Source of the DNA: Streptomyces musisoli
GTDB lineage: Bacteria; Actinomycetota; Actinomycetes; Streptomycetales; Streptomycetaceae
DNA: 64,000 nucleotides
NCBI RefSeq assembly: GCF_016741855.1
Contig: NZ_JAERRH010000015.1
Coordinates: 62,001 to 126,000, forward strand
Direction: 5' to 3'
The position numbers were made by a program, and so were the translations under genes. The notes beneath the pieces were generated by a model. That model made no database searches. It had not been told where the DNA came from and worked only from the letters and a program-made list of their open reading frames with translations. Within the stretch, counting starts at the first letter, position 1; every line of letters starts with the position of its first letter. Of this stretch, positions 10,501 to 19,081 are shown piece by piece.

Positions 10501-11184
10501 ACGAACGGCGGTACCGGGCTCTCCCTGGGCGGCGGTGCCTCCGTGTACGTACCGGACGACTCCTGCGACCCCGAGGCCGACCCGGACTGTGTGCCGCCGG
10601 CCGCCCCCCTGTGGGGCGACGGGAACCTGGTCCTCAACGGTACGGGCGCGTACGCCACCCGTGCCGGGACAGGACCGCTCTCCGCGCAGGACAGCTTCAC
10701 CCTGACCGCCCGAGCCCGGCTCGCCTCGGCCGACCCGGCCGTGGACGAGACGGTGCTGTCCCTGGCCGGCGCCAACGGCAGCGCGATCAAGGTCAGGTAC
10801 CAGACCTCCAGCGACCGCTGGCAGCTGGTGGTGACCAGCGCCGACTCGGCGTCCCCGGTGACCACCACCGTGCTCGACAACGCCGACCCGCCCAGCTCCG
10901 AGGGCGACGGCGACCACCTCGCGCTGGTCTACAACGCGGTCTTCGGTGACGTCCTGCTGTACGTCAACGGCACCGCGGTGGCCGACGCGTCCTGGGACAA
11001 CACCTGGGACTTCAGTACGACGAGCCTCCAGGTCGGCCGTGCGCTGACCGGGAAGACGGCGGGTGAGTACTTCTCCGGCGCCGTCGACGAAGTGCGCATG
11101 TACCAGGGTCCGCTGGACGCCTCACTGGTGACGACCGTCGCGGTCCTGCCGGGCGGCGCCAGCATCGTCGAGACCTCGGCGTAA
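7531..11184 (+). CDS. secreted LamG (jellyroll) domain protein, RHS partner
   Basis: This 1217-residue exported protein starts at ATG 7531, inside the ATGA overlap. The true signal may begin at the internal Met of MKLRRPGRGRSAAAVTTLAA, 15 residues in. Residues about 55-520 form a beta-rich region with KTANRSSWTMVSSHYSG and a Cys-containing block like the DNRLRE regions of RHS-associated proteins. Two LamG/concanavalin-like jellyrolls follow at about 753-970 and 975-1210; each has a WxL-start strand, a FDGTGNAYLDAG-like core and LYVNG. Large LamG proteins directly upstream of RHS genes are common in Streptomyces. A shell, adhesin or presentation role for the toxin is inferred. Confidence 0.85.
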   Translation: MSDGHQTSGRRNNRFMKLRRPGRGRSAAAVTTLAALLATGLGAAPAEGQAATTVTRTSHSAKTTPALTASAAQTAAARSGHRVEILSLRDERSTTYANPDGTFTVSEYVQPVRTRVNGKWTPIDTTLVRQKNGSYAPKAALSAMAFSGGGDTTFAEIQKDGRSLSLDWQEKLPKPKVHGSTATYLDVLPGVDLKVTASAEGFSHVLVVKNAKAAANPELDRLRLPVDTSSVKLKETGDGGLTATDTGDGGTVFEAPQPVMWDSSHAPVDAPATDDESTQTPPEGAQVADVDVDVTSDTMTLTPDDGLLSDKDTVYPVYIDPVVKTANRSSWTMVSSHYSGTSFWKFDDDEGVGLCPSDVSYRCSSSSDVKRQFFAIPTGTFEGKHIVSAEFAVTQVFTYSSSAREVQLARVNSTGASAISSSTTWSNQPSSKDTIASKSPTETAGSCTSTNQNVRFGVTGTIQKAADSGWGTTTFRLKAGSESDTSYWKRFCGNAHLEVTYNRPPLEPAQSDLSMVPGDTCEYGHATEHYVTEAPTLYAVIKDYDHNDTGSNSESLQAHFKVWWTSGSTEVVHYATTPKKSTTGTGQTGQATFKYTVGSDISGDNEPGFSIPQNTTIAWSVQGFDQEDYGPWSTDGDQTRCEFIYDNTKPKSATITSAAYPADDAWHAGVGDYGSFTMDSPSADVTAYSYYFTGPQADTTKKKVTPATTGGPVTVRWMPPSEGSYTLHVTAIDGAGNPQNTPTAYVFLVSDGRAPVAGWTLGDAKGATKAAGSSGSPDATAGSGVTFGATGPLGSTDTAASFDGTGNAYLDAGAPAVDTGKTFSVSAWVMLPSLPTQNMTVVSQDGTAQPGFELGYDVDSASWTFRIPISDMETLGTWKVSGAAAIPNSWTHLIGVYDAELGKMMLYVNGHLVADDVQARHTVWNATGALQIGRKLSPAGYINPLLGSVADVKLHDRVIPPTEGQELGGIQPHQLAYWQLDQAAAGVSPETNGGTGLSLGGGASVYVPDDSCDPEADPDCVPPAAPLWGDGNLVLNGTGAYATRAGTGPLSAQDSFTLTARARLASADPAVDETVLSLAGANGSAIKVRYQTSSDRWQLVVTSADSASPVTTTVLDNADPPSSEGDGDHLALVYNAVFGDVLLYVNGTAVADASWDNTWDFSTTSLQVGRALTGKTAGEYFSGAVDEVRMYQGPLDASLVTTVAVLPGGASIVETSA

Positions 11185-11196
11185 CCCATCCGACGC

Positions 11197-11228
11197 ATGG
11201 GCGGGCGGCCACGGTGCCGCCCGCCCAT
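11197..11228 (+). terminator. perfect 13-bp hairpin between LamG and RHS genes
   Basis: ATGGGCGGGCGGC and GCCGCCCGCCCAT form a perfect 13-bp stem around the six-base loop CACGGT, 12 bases after the LamG stop and 50 bases before the RHS start. No U-tract follows. In this GC-rich background it could be a terminator, an attenuator that lowers RHS expression, or an mRNA-stabilising element. Confidence 0.6.
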
Positions 11229-11277
11229 CTCGGCATGCGCACCTTTCCTCCATCCTCCCTGATCCAATGGAGAGTTC

Positions 11278-14200
11278 ATGTCCTCGCCTCCCTGGTTCCG
11301 GTCGTTGCGACCGGCCCGGCGAAGCGGCCGACGGCGGACGGCGCTGGTCCTCGGACTGGCCCTGTCCATAGGGCTGCTTCCGAGCTACACGCCCCAGGCC
11401 GTGGCGGCCCACGACGGCTTGACCAAGCCGAAGACGCAGACGAGCCTCGACAAACCGGTCCGCGGCGAGAACGCCACCGCCAAGACCTTCAAGAAGACCG
11501 ACCAGGCCGGGAAGGCCGCGGTCAGGAAGACGCACAAGGCGCACTGGCCCGAGGCCGGCAGTGCCGAGGTGCGGCTGTCCGGCAAGGCGGCCAAGGCCGA
11601 GGGCCTGCCGCTGACGGCGAAGAGCGCCGGCGGCAAGAAGGGCGCCCACTCCGTCCGGGTCCGCATGCTGAGCCGCAAGGCCGCGCAGGCGGCGGGCGTG
11701 GACGGTGTCCTGTTCACCGTCGCCCGCAGCGACGGTGCCCTCGCCAAGGGCGCCGCCCGGGTCACCCTGGACTACTCGGACTTCGCCGGTGCCTTCGGCG
11801 GCAACTACGCCTCCCGGCTCCGGCTCGCCCAGTACCCGGCCTGTGTCCTGACCACCCCGCAGAAGAAGTCCTGCTCCACGCCGACGTACCTGAAGAGCAG
11901 CAACGACGCGGCGCGGCAGACGGTCTCCGCGACCGTGCAGGCGGCCGGCGACACCTCCGGGCCGTCCACCCAGCTGATCGACGCGGGTGCCACCGGTTCC
12001 GCGGCCACGGTCGTGGCGGCCACCTCGGGCAGCGGCGGTGACGGCGGCGACTACAAGGCGACCAGCCTCTCGGCCTCGTCACAGTGGGGCGTCGACGCCA
12101 GCTCGGGCGCGTTCACCTGGCAGTACCCGATGAACGTCCCGCCGGTCCCCGGTGGCCTTCAGCCGACGGTCGGACTGAGCTACAACTCGCAGTCCATCGA
12201 CGGCCAGACCGCGACCACCAACAACCAGGGCTCGTGGGTCGGCCAGGGCTTCTCCTACGACCCCGGCTACATCGAGCGCAGCTACAAGGCGTGTGCCGAC
12301 GACGGCCACGACGACACCAACGGCGACGAGTGCTGGGCGTTCGACAACGCCACGCTCTCCCTCACCGGCGGCAGCTCCGGTCAGCTCGTCAAGGACGACA
12401 AGACCGGCGAGTGGCGGATCGGTTCGGACGACAACTCCAAGGTCGAGCACCTGACCTCCGCCACGAACGGCGACAACAACGGCGAGTACTGGAAGATCAC
12501 GACTTCCGACGGCACCCAGTACTACTTCGGACTCAACCGGCTGCCCGGCTGGGCGACCGGCAACGAGGAGACCAACTCCACCTGGACCGTGCCGGTCTAC
12601 GGCGACGACTCCGGTGAGCCCTGCTACAACGCCACCTTCGCCGACGCCTACTGCACCCAGGCCTGGCGGTGGAACCTCGACTACGTCGTCGACCCGCACG
12701 GCAACGCCATGTCGTACTTCTACGGCACGGAGACGAACTACTACACGCAGGGCCTGAAGACCACGGAGAACGGCAAGTCCTACATCCGCGGCGGCTACCT
12801 CAAGCGCGTCGACTACGGTCAGCGTGACGGCAAGGCGTACTCCACCAAGCCGGCCGCCCAGGTGGTCTTCAGCACCGCCGAGCGCTGCGTCGGTTCCCTG
12901 ACCGACTGCTCCGCCGGCGCGCTGAAGGACGACACGGCCGCGGACTGGCCGGATGTCCCGTGGGACCAGAACTGCCAGTCCGGCACCAAGTGCCCGGGCC
13001 GGAACTCGCCCACCTTCTGGACCCGTAAGAAGCTCACGAAGGTCACCACCCAGATCCGCACCGGTGACTCGACGTACTCGCCGGTCGACGAGTGGAGCCT
13101 CACCCACGTCTTCACCGACAACGGCGACGGGTCCAAGTCGCTGTGGCTGAGCAAGATCGACCACACCGGCAAGACGGGTACCGCCGCCTCGGTGCCGTCC
13201 GTCGAGCTGTACGGCATCCAGTTGCCCAACCGCGTCGACGAGACCGGCGACAACCTCCAGCCGTTCTACCGCTTCCGCCTGTCGGCCGTGCAGAACGAGT
13301 CGGGCGGCGCGCTCAGCGTCAACTACGCCGACAAGCAGTGCACGCCGGGCAACGTCCCGGCGGAGGACTCCTCCACCAAGCGCTGCTTCCCGGTGAAGTG
13401 GAGCCCGCCGGGTGTCACCGACCCTATCGTGGACTGGTTCCACAAGTACGTGGTCGACTCGGTCGTCCAGACCGACCTGACCGGCCAGAACCCCGACCAG
13501 GTCACCTCGTACACGTACCTCGGCGACGCCGGCTGGCGGAAGACGCCGGCCGACGGCATCACCAAGACCGAGGACCGCACCTGGAGCGACTGGCGCGGCT
13601 ACGGCAAGGTCCAGGTCGTCACCTCCGCCGGCACCAACGACCCCGCCAACACCAAGACCGAGCACGTCTTCTTCCGGGGCCTCGACGGTGACGTCGACAA
13701 GAGCGGCCAGACCCGCTCCGCCACCGTGACCGATTCCAACGGCGTCTCCTACGAGGACACCGACTGGAAGGCCGGCCAGGAGCTGGAGACGATCACCTAC
13801 AACGGTTCGGCCGTCACCGAGAAGTCGGTGACCGTGCCGTGGACCGCGGTGACCGCGACCGAGACCCACGACTGGGGCACGCACAAGGCCCGTTACGTCG
13901 CGACCGGTTCGACCGACGCGTACACCGCGCTCGCGGTCGGTGGCTGGCGGCACACGGCGTCGACGACGACCTACGACGACGCGACCGGCCGCGAGGTGAA
14001 GGTCGACGACGCCGGCGAGGTCGGTGTCGCCGACAACCAGTGCACCCGCACCGAGTACGCGGACAGCGCGAGCGCGCACATCTACTCGCTCGTCTCGCGG
14101 GTGGAGACGGTCGGCGTCGGCTGCGCCACCACCCCCGACCGCTCCAAGGACGTCATCTCCGACGACCTGACCTACTACGACGGTTCGACGACGCTGGGCG

Positions 14201-17200
14201 CCGCCCCCACCAAGGGCGACATCACCATGACCAAGCGGCTGTCGGCGCACGACGGCACCACGGCCACGTACCAGACGACCGCTTCGACCACCTACGACGA
14301 CTACGGCCGTCCGCTGGTGGTGAAGGACGCCGACACCGTCTCGTCCGCGACGAAGTACACGTCCTCGACCGTCTACACGGACACCTACGGCCTGGCGACC
14401 AAGGCGACGGTCACCAACGTCAGCGGCTGGACGACGTCTACGGAGTACGCGCCCCAGTGGGGCCAGCCCACGTCGAAGACCGACGAGAACGGCAAGCGGG
14501 CCGACCTCGCCTACGACGGCCTCGGCCGTCTGGTCTCGGTCTGGCTTCCGGACCGGCCCAAGGCGAACGGCCTCACCCCCTCCATCAAGTACGAGTACCT
14601 GATCCGCGGGGACTCCGGCCCGACCGCCGTCCACACCCAGAAGATCCAGGCCGACGGAACGACGTACGGCAGCGAGTGGGCCCTGTACGACGGCTTCCTC
14701 AGGCCCCGTCAGGAGCAGACCGAGGGCCCCGGCGGCGGACGCATGATCGCCGACACCCTCTACGACGGCTCCGGCCGCGTGGTGAAGGTCAACAGCACCT
14801 ACTACGCCTCCGGTGCTCCGTCCGCGACGCTCTTCCAGCCGGTCAACGCCGACCTGGACGCGCAGACGATCACGGAGTACGACGGTGCGGGCCGCACCAC
14901 GGCGACCATCGCCAAGGTCCAGGGCACCGAGAAGTACCGCACCACGTACGCCTACGGCGGCGACCGCGTCACGACCACCCCGCCTTCGGGCGGCGTCAAG
15001 ACGACGGTCGTGACGGACGCCCGCGACCGCATGGCCACCCAGGTCCAGTACCCGGCCGGCGGCACCGCGGTCACCACGTCCTACGGCTACAACGCGGCCG
15101 GCCGGCTGACGAAGGTCACGGACGACAAGGGTGACATCTGGTCGTACACCTACGACCAGATGGGCCGCAAGAAGACCGCGACCGACCCCGACACCGGCTC
15201 GGCCTCGTACACGTACGACGCCATGGACCGGCAGACCTCGGTCACGCTCAACGGTGACAAGACGTCCACGGTCTACGACGACCTGGGCCGCGCGGTCTCG
15301 ACCTGGCAGGGCGACGCGAACACCGGCACCAAGCTGTCGGTGACCAAGTACGACACGGCTGCCAAGGGCGAGCTGTACGGCGTCTACACGTACAAGGACG
15401 GCGCGGTCTACTCGTCGGTGACCTACCCGGTCCTGGACTCGGACAACGACTACAAGCCGACCTCGACCAAGTACTTCCTGTCCAAGACGGCCGAGCCGCA
15501 GCTGGGCGGCACCTACGAGTTCACCACCCAGTACAACCGGGACGGCACGCTCCAGGGCGAGGGCCTGCCGGCGGCGGGTGATCTGGGCGCCGAGGCGCTG
15601 TCGTACGTCTACGACGGGCTACAGCGTCCGACCGGCCTGAACACCTCGCTCGCGGGCGGCAGCTACGTCTCCGCCGCGTCGTACTCGCCCACCTCCAACC
15701 TGGAGCAGCTGGAGCTGTCCACCGGGGTGTCGGGTGCGCCGAAGACGTGGGTCACCAACTCCTTCGAGGCGGGCACCGACCGGCTGACCAACTCCCGGGT
15801 CGACGTCGAGGGCGCGTCGAGCGTCGCGTACGACGCGAACTACACGTACGACGACGCCGGCGACATCCTCTCCATCGCGGACACGCCGACCGGCGGCACG
15901 AGCGACGTGCAGTGCTTCGCCTACGACGGCCTCGGACGCCTGTCGTCGTCCTGGACGTCCTCGGTGACGTCCAACGACGCCAAGGGCACCGGCGGCACGG
16001 ACGCGTCCTGCGCGTCGGGCGCCTCGTCCTCGACGGTGGGCGGCGTCTCCCCGTACTGGACCGAGTACGGCTACGACTCGATCGGCAACCGCACGAGCGA
16101 GGTGCGGCACGGCCTGAACGGCGCGCCGACCTCCAGCCGGACGTACGCGTACGGCAAGGGCTCGGGCCCGGACGGCAAGGACTCCGGCCCGCACACGGTG
16201 TCGTCGGTCGTGGAGAAGACGGCGGCGACGGCCAACACGCCGGAGGTCACCTCCCAGGACAGCTACCGGTACGACCTCTCGGGCAACACCACCAAGCGCA
16301 TCCTGGACGGCGACACCCAGTCGCTGGACTGGGACAAGCAGGGCGAGCTGACCACGGTCACGAACGCCGACAACTCGGTGACGACGTACAAGTACGACGC
16401 GCAGGGCTCGCGGATCCTCCGGGACTCCCCCACCGAGAAGACGTTCTACCTGCCGGACATGGAACTGCACCTGGACAAGTCCACGTCCCAGGTGACGGCG
16501 ACGCGCTACTACACCTTCAGCGGCACCACGGTGGCGATGCGGGAGGCGGACGGCGTCCACTTCCTGGCCTCGGACCATCAGGGCACCGCGGAGCTGGCGG
16601 TCGACGCCAAGACGGGTGCGACCACCCGTCGCCGTTCCGACCCGTTCGGCAACGAGCGGGACGAGTCCTCGTCGTCGTCCTCGGGCTGGGTCAACGACAA
16701 GGGCTTCGTGGGTGGCACCATCGAGGCATCCACCGGACTGGTCACCCTCGGTGCCCGCGAGTACGACGCCGACACGGGCCGCTTCATCTCGGCCGACCCG
16801 GTCGTCGACTACACCGACCCGCAGCAGATCAACGGCTACGCGTACGCCGACAACAGCCCCGTGTCGAACAACGACGCGTCGGGTCTGCGGCTGGCCAACT
16901 GCGTGGGCGGCTGGAACGAGTGCGGGCCCGGGCCGTCGAAGCACCGGGGCGCGTACACCGACGACCCCGGCGGCCACCCCATGAGCCGTTCGGGTGGCAA
17001 CACGACGTACACGCCGGCGCAGGCCAAGGCGGACGTAGCCAAGATCGAGGAGGACTCGGCCAAGCAGAGGGCGATCGCGATCGCCAAGGAGCTCGGCAAG
17101 ATCGCCGCCGACGAGCTGGGCATCACCGACGCGCTGGACTGCTTCACGACCGGCGCCCTCGGCGCCTGCGGCAACACCGCGCTCAACGTCGTGTCCTCCT

Positions 17201-18159
17201 TCATGGGAGGCGGACCGCTCGCCAAGCTGGCCAAGAAGTACCTGTTCCGCTGGGACAAGGCGGCGGCCCTGGCGAAGCGGGTCTGGGGCCTCGGCAAGAA
17301 GCTGATGTCCTCGTTCAACGACTGGCGCAAGAGCCGCAAGGAAGCCAGACGGCTAGAAGCGGCCGCCAAGGAGTGCAACAGCTTCACACCCGGCACGCTG
17401 GTGCTGATGGCCGACGGTTCGACCAAGGCCATCGCGGACGTGAGAATCGGCGACAAGGTCCTGGCCACCGACCCGAAGACGGGGAAGACCAAGCCGGAGA
17501 CCGTCACCGCCGAGATCAAGGGCACCGGCCGCAAGCACCTGGTCAAGGTCACCGTCGACATCGACGGCGAGAAGGGCTCCCGGAAGGCGTCGGTCACCGC
17601 GACCGAAGGCCACCCGTTCTGGGTTCCCGCACTGCACGCCTGGCTGCGCGCGACCGACCTGGAGGCGGGCGACTGGCTGCGCACCAGCGCCGGGACGCGG
17701 GTGCAGGTCACGGCGGTCAAGCGATGGAGCGCCCAGTCGGTTGCGCACAACCTCACCGTCGCGGACCTGCACACGTACTACGCGGTGGTCGGCGGGACAC
17801 CGGTTCTCGTACACAACGATCCGGTGGACGTGTGTATCCTGCCGTCTCACGGGATCGACTCGGCGAAGTACCCGGAAACCGCGCAACATGTCGCGGATGC
17901 CCAGGCGAACGGTCACTCCAGTGTTCTGACGATCGACCGTGCCGGTGCCAAGCAGAACCGAAAGGACTCCCTGCGCGGCATCAAGACGAAGAAGGGCAAG
18001 GACCGTGACGAATACCCGCCCGCCATGTTCAAGGAGGGCGGTACGGGTGCCAGTGTTCGTCATATCGATCCCAGCGACAACCGAGGGGCCGGCTCGACCA
18101 TGGGCAAGGCGCTCGAGCAATACCCGGACGGAACGAGAGTCGTGATCTATGTCAAGTAA
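11278..18159 (+). CDS. RHS-repeat polymorphic toxin with Hint domain and NucA/NucB-type DNase tip
   Basis: The protein has 2293 residues. A signal-like segment (about 22-46, LVLGLALSIGLLPS) leads to a long YD/RHS repeat region with many YDxxGR motifs. The RHS core ends at DPVVDYTDPQQINGYAYADN (about 1840-1860). A Hint domain begins at Cys about 2033 (CNSFTPGTLVLMADGSTKAI) and ends in VLVHND (about 2180), so autocleavage there would free the tip. The last ~110 residues carry GKDRDEYPPAMFKEGG and DNRGAGSTMG, the signature of NucA/NucB sporulation-type DNases. RHS shells encapsulate such tips for delivery to competitors. The start is supported by GGAGAG at 11269. The downstream overlapping gene is the expected immunity protein. 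Confidence 0.92.
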   Translation: MSSPPWFRSLRPARRSGRRRTALVLGLALSIGLLPSYTPQAVAAHDGLTKPKTQTSLDKPVRGENATAKTFKKTDQAGKAAVRKTHKAHWPEAGSAEVRLSGKAAKAEGLPLTAKSAGGKKGAHSVRVRMLSRKAAQAAGVDGVLFTVARSDGALAKGAARVTLDYSDFAGAFGGNYASRLRLAQYPACVLTTPQKKSCSTPTYLKSSNDAARQTVSATVQAAGDTSGPSTQLIDAGATGSAATVVAATSGSGGDGGDYKATSLSASSQWGVDASSGAFTWQYPMNVPPVPGGLQPTVGLSYNSQSIDGQTATTNNQGSWVGQGFSYDPGYIERSYKACADDGHDDTNGDECWAFDNATLSLTGGSSGQLVKDDKTGEWRIGSDDNSKVEHLTSATNGDNNGEYWKITTSDGTQYYFGLNRLPGWATGNEETNSTWTVPVYGDDSGEPCYNATFADAYCTQAWRWNLDYVVDPHGNAMSYFYGTETNYYTQGLKTTENGKSYIRGGYLKRVDYGQRDGKAYSTKPAAQVVFSTAERCVGSLTDCSAGALKDDTAADWPDVPWDQNCQSGTKCPGRNSPTFWTRKKLTKVTTQIRTGDSTYSPVDEWSLTHVFTDNGDGSKSLWLSKIDHTGKTGTAASVPSVELYGIQLPNRVDETGDNLQPFYRFRLSAVQNESGGALSVNYADKQCTPGNVPAEDSSTKRCFPVKWSPPGVTDPIVDWFHKYVVDSVVQTDLTGQNPDQVTSYTYLGDAGWRKTPADGITKTEDRTWSDWRGYGKVQVVTSAGTNDPANTKTEHVFFRGLDGDVDKSGQTRSATVTDSNGVSYEDTDWKAGQELETITYNGSAVTEKSVTVPWTAVTATETHDWGTHKARYVATGSTDAYTALAVGGWRHTASTTTYDDATGREVKVDDAGEVGVADNQCTRTEYADSASAHIYSLVSRVETVGVGCATTPDRSKDVISDDLTYYDGSTTLGAAPTKGDITMTKRLSAHDGTTATYQTTASTTYDDYGRPLVVKDADTVSSATKYTSSTVYTDTYGLATKATVTNVSGWTTSTEYAPQWGQPTSKTDENGKRADLAYDGLGRLVSVWLPDRPKANGLTPSIKYEYLIRGDSGPTAVHTQKIQADGTTYGSEWALYDGFLRPRQEQTEGPGGGRMIADTLYDGSGRVVKVNSTYYASGAPSATLFQPVNADLDAQTITEYDGAGRTTATIAKVQGTEKYRTTYAYGGDRVTTTPPSGGVKTTVVTDARDRMATQVQYPAGGTAVTTSYGYNAAGRLTKVTDDKGDIWSYTYDQMGRKKTATDPDTGSASYTYDAMDRQTSVTLNGDKTSTVYDDLGRAVSTWQGDANTGTKLSVTKYDTAAKGELYGVYTYKDGAVYSSVTYPVLDSDNDYKPTSTKYFLSKTAEPQLGGTYEFTTQYNRDGTLQGEGLPAAGDLGAEALSYVYDGLQRPTGLNTSLAGGSYVSAASYSPTSNLEQLELSTGVSGAPKTWVTNSFEAGTDRLTNSRVDVEGASSVAYDANYTYDDAGDILSIADTPTGGTSDVQCFAYDGLGRLSSSWTSSVTSNDAKGTGGTDASCASGASSSTVGGVSPYWTEYGYDSIGNRTSEVRHGLNGAPTSSRTYAYGKGSGPDGKDSGPHTVSSVVEKTAATANTPEVTSQDSYRYDLSGNTTKRILDGDTQSLDWDKQGELTTVTNADNSVTTYKYDAQGSRILRDSPTEKTFYLPDMELHLDKSTSQVTATRYYTFSGTTVAMREADGVHFLASDHQGTAELAVDAKTGATTRRRSDPFGNERDESSSSSSGWVNDKGFVGGTIEASTGLVTLGAREYDADTGRFISADPVVDYTDPQQINGYAYADNSPVSNNDASGLRLANCVGGWNECGPGPSKHRGAYTDDPGGHPMSRSGGNTTYTPAQAKADVAKIEEDSAKQRAIAIAKELGKIAADELGITDALDCFTTGALGACGNTALNVVSSFMGGGPLAKLAKKYLFRWDKAAALAKRVWGLGKKLMSSFNDWRKSRKEARRLEAAAKECNSFTPGTLVLMADGSTKAIADVRIGDKVLATDPKTGKTKPETVTAEIKGTGRKHLVKVTVDIDGEKGSRKASVTATEGHPFWVPALHAWLRATDLEAGDWLRTSAGTRVQVTAVKRWSAQSVAHNLTVADLHTYYAVVGGTPVLVHNDPVDVCILPSHGIDSAKYPETAQHVADAQANGHSSVLTIDRAGAKQNRKDSLRGIKTKKGKDRDEYPPAMFKEGGTGASVRHIDPSDNRGAGSTMGKALEQYPDGTRVVIYVK

Positions 18160-18778
18160 GGATGCTCGGCGAGAGCGCATGTCACCCATCGACCGCCTGC
18201 TGGAGATCTCGTCTCCGGCCCTGGCGGACGAGGTGGGGCAGGCCGGTGGATCTCTGGGCGAACTGCTTCGGCGCCGTAACGGTTTCTACGCATTCCTCGG
18301 GGCTCTGCACGTATACCCCACGGTGTCCGGCGGCGACGAGATCTCCCAGTCGGACTGGAACTCGGAAGACCTCTGGAAGGGGCAGTACCCCGGCCTCGGC
18401 CAGGAGTACACGGCTTTCGCGGAGGACCTTTTCGGCGGCCAGTTCCTGTACTCGGAGTCCGGTGTGTTCCAGCTGGATCCGGAGACCGGGGAGATCGAGG
18501 AGATCTCGACCGACATCGAGGGTTGGTGCGCCGCCATCCTCGAAGAGCCGGAGATTCTCACCGGGTATCCCCTGGCAGAGGAATGGCAGGAGCTGCACGG
18601 GCAGCTGCCCGCCGGGAAGAGGCTGGCTCCGAGGAAGCCCTTCGTTCTCGGGGGCGAGTTCGCGTGCGACAACCTGATGCTCGTGAACACGGTGGAGAGC
18701 CTCAGGTGGCGCGCGGAACTCGCCGCGAAGATCCGTGACGTTCCGGACGGGGGGCAGATCGTCCTTCGTTACGAGTGA
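18149..18778 (+). CDS. SMI1/KNR4-type immunity protein for the RHS DNase
   Basis: This 209-residue acidic cytoplasmic protein matches the SMI1/KNR4 (SUKH) type common in Streptomyces: LRRRNGFYAFLGALHVYP, then AEDLFGGQF, FQLDPETGE and TGYPLAEEW. Its ATG lies 11 bp inside the toxin gene, so toxin and antidote are translated together, as in other toxin-immunity pairs. An internal ATG at 18179 could also serve. SUKH proteins are known immunity proteins to nuclease toxins. Neutralising the NucA/NucB-like tip is inferred from position and not shown by sequence. Confidence 0.8.
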   Translation: MSSKDARRERMSPIDRLLEISSPALADEVGQAGGSLGELLRRRNGFYAFLGALHVYPTVSGGDEISQSDWNSEDLWKGQYPGLGQEYTAFAEDLFGGQFLYSESGVFQLDPETGEIEEISTDIEGWCAAILEEPEILTGYPLAEEWQELHGQLPAGKRLAPRKPFVLGGEFACDNLMLVNTVESLRWRAELAAKIRDVPDGGQIVLRYE

Positions 18779-19081
18779 GTCTCTCGCGAGATCCACTCCA
18801 TGCCTCGGCTGCGGGGGAGTCTCACCGGTGGACGACCGGTGGGGCTCCCCCGCCCGCATGAGCGGACCGGCGCCCGCGCGGAGTGTGCGGCACCCGGCGC
18901 GGGGTGTGCGGACCGGCGCCTGCCCGGGGTGTGCGGCACCGGGTGTGCGGGTCGGTGCGTGGGGCCCGCCGGTTCGCCGACTTCGGGACACACCCCCCGC
19001 TCGGCTTTGACACACACTTCCGCCTGACTTCGAGACACACCTCCCGCTCGGCTGCTGAACCTGGAAGCCGCGGAAACCGGG
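18779..19081. repeat. intergenic GC-rich irregular repeats
   Basis: No gene is supported here. The stretch holds degenerate repeats around GTGTGCGG (about 18875-18950) and a second set around GACACAC-TCCCGCTCGGCT (about 18985-19060). It lies between the immunity gene and the convergent WYL regulator. The repeats create open frames on several strands that look like Pro/Arg/His-rich proteins, which I regard as artefacts. Confidence 0.5.

Noticed and set aside
12079..14634. Long open frame antisense to the RHS gene
   Set aside because: Its composition is the Val/Gly/Arg-rich shadow typical of GC-rich antisense frames. The + strand has unmistakable RHS repeats.
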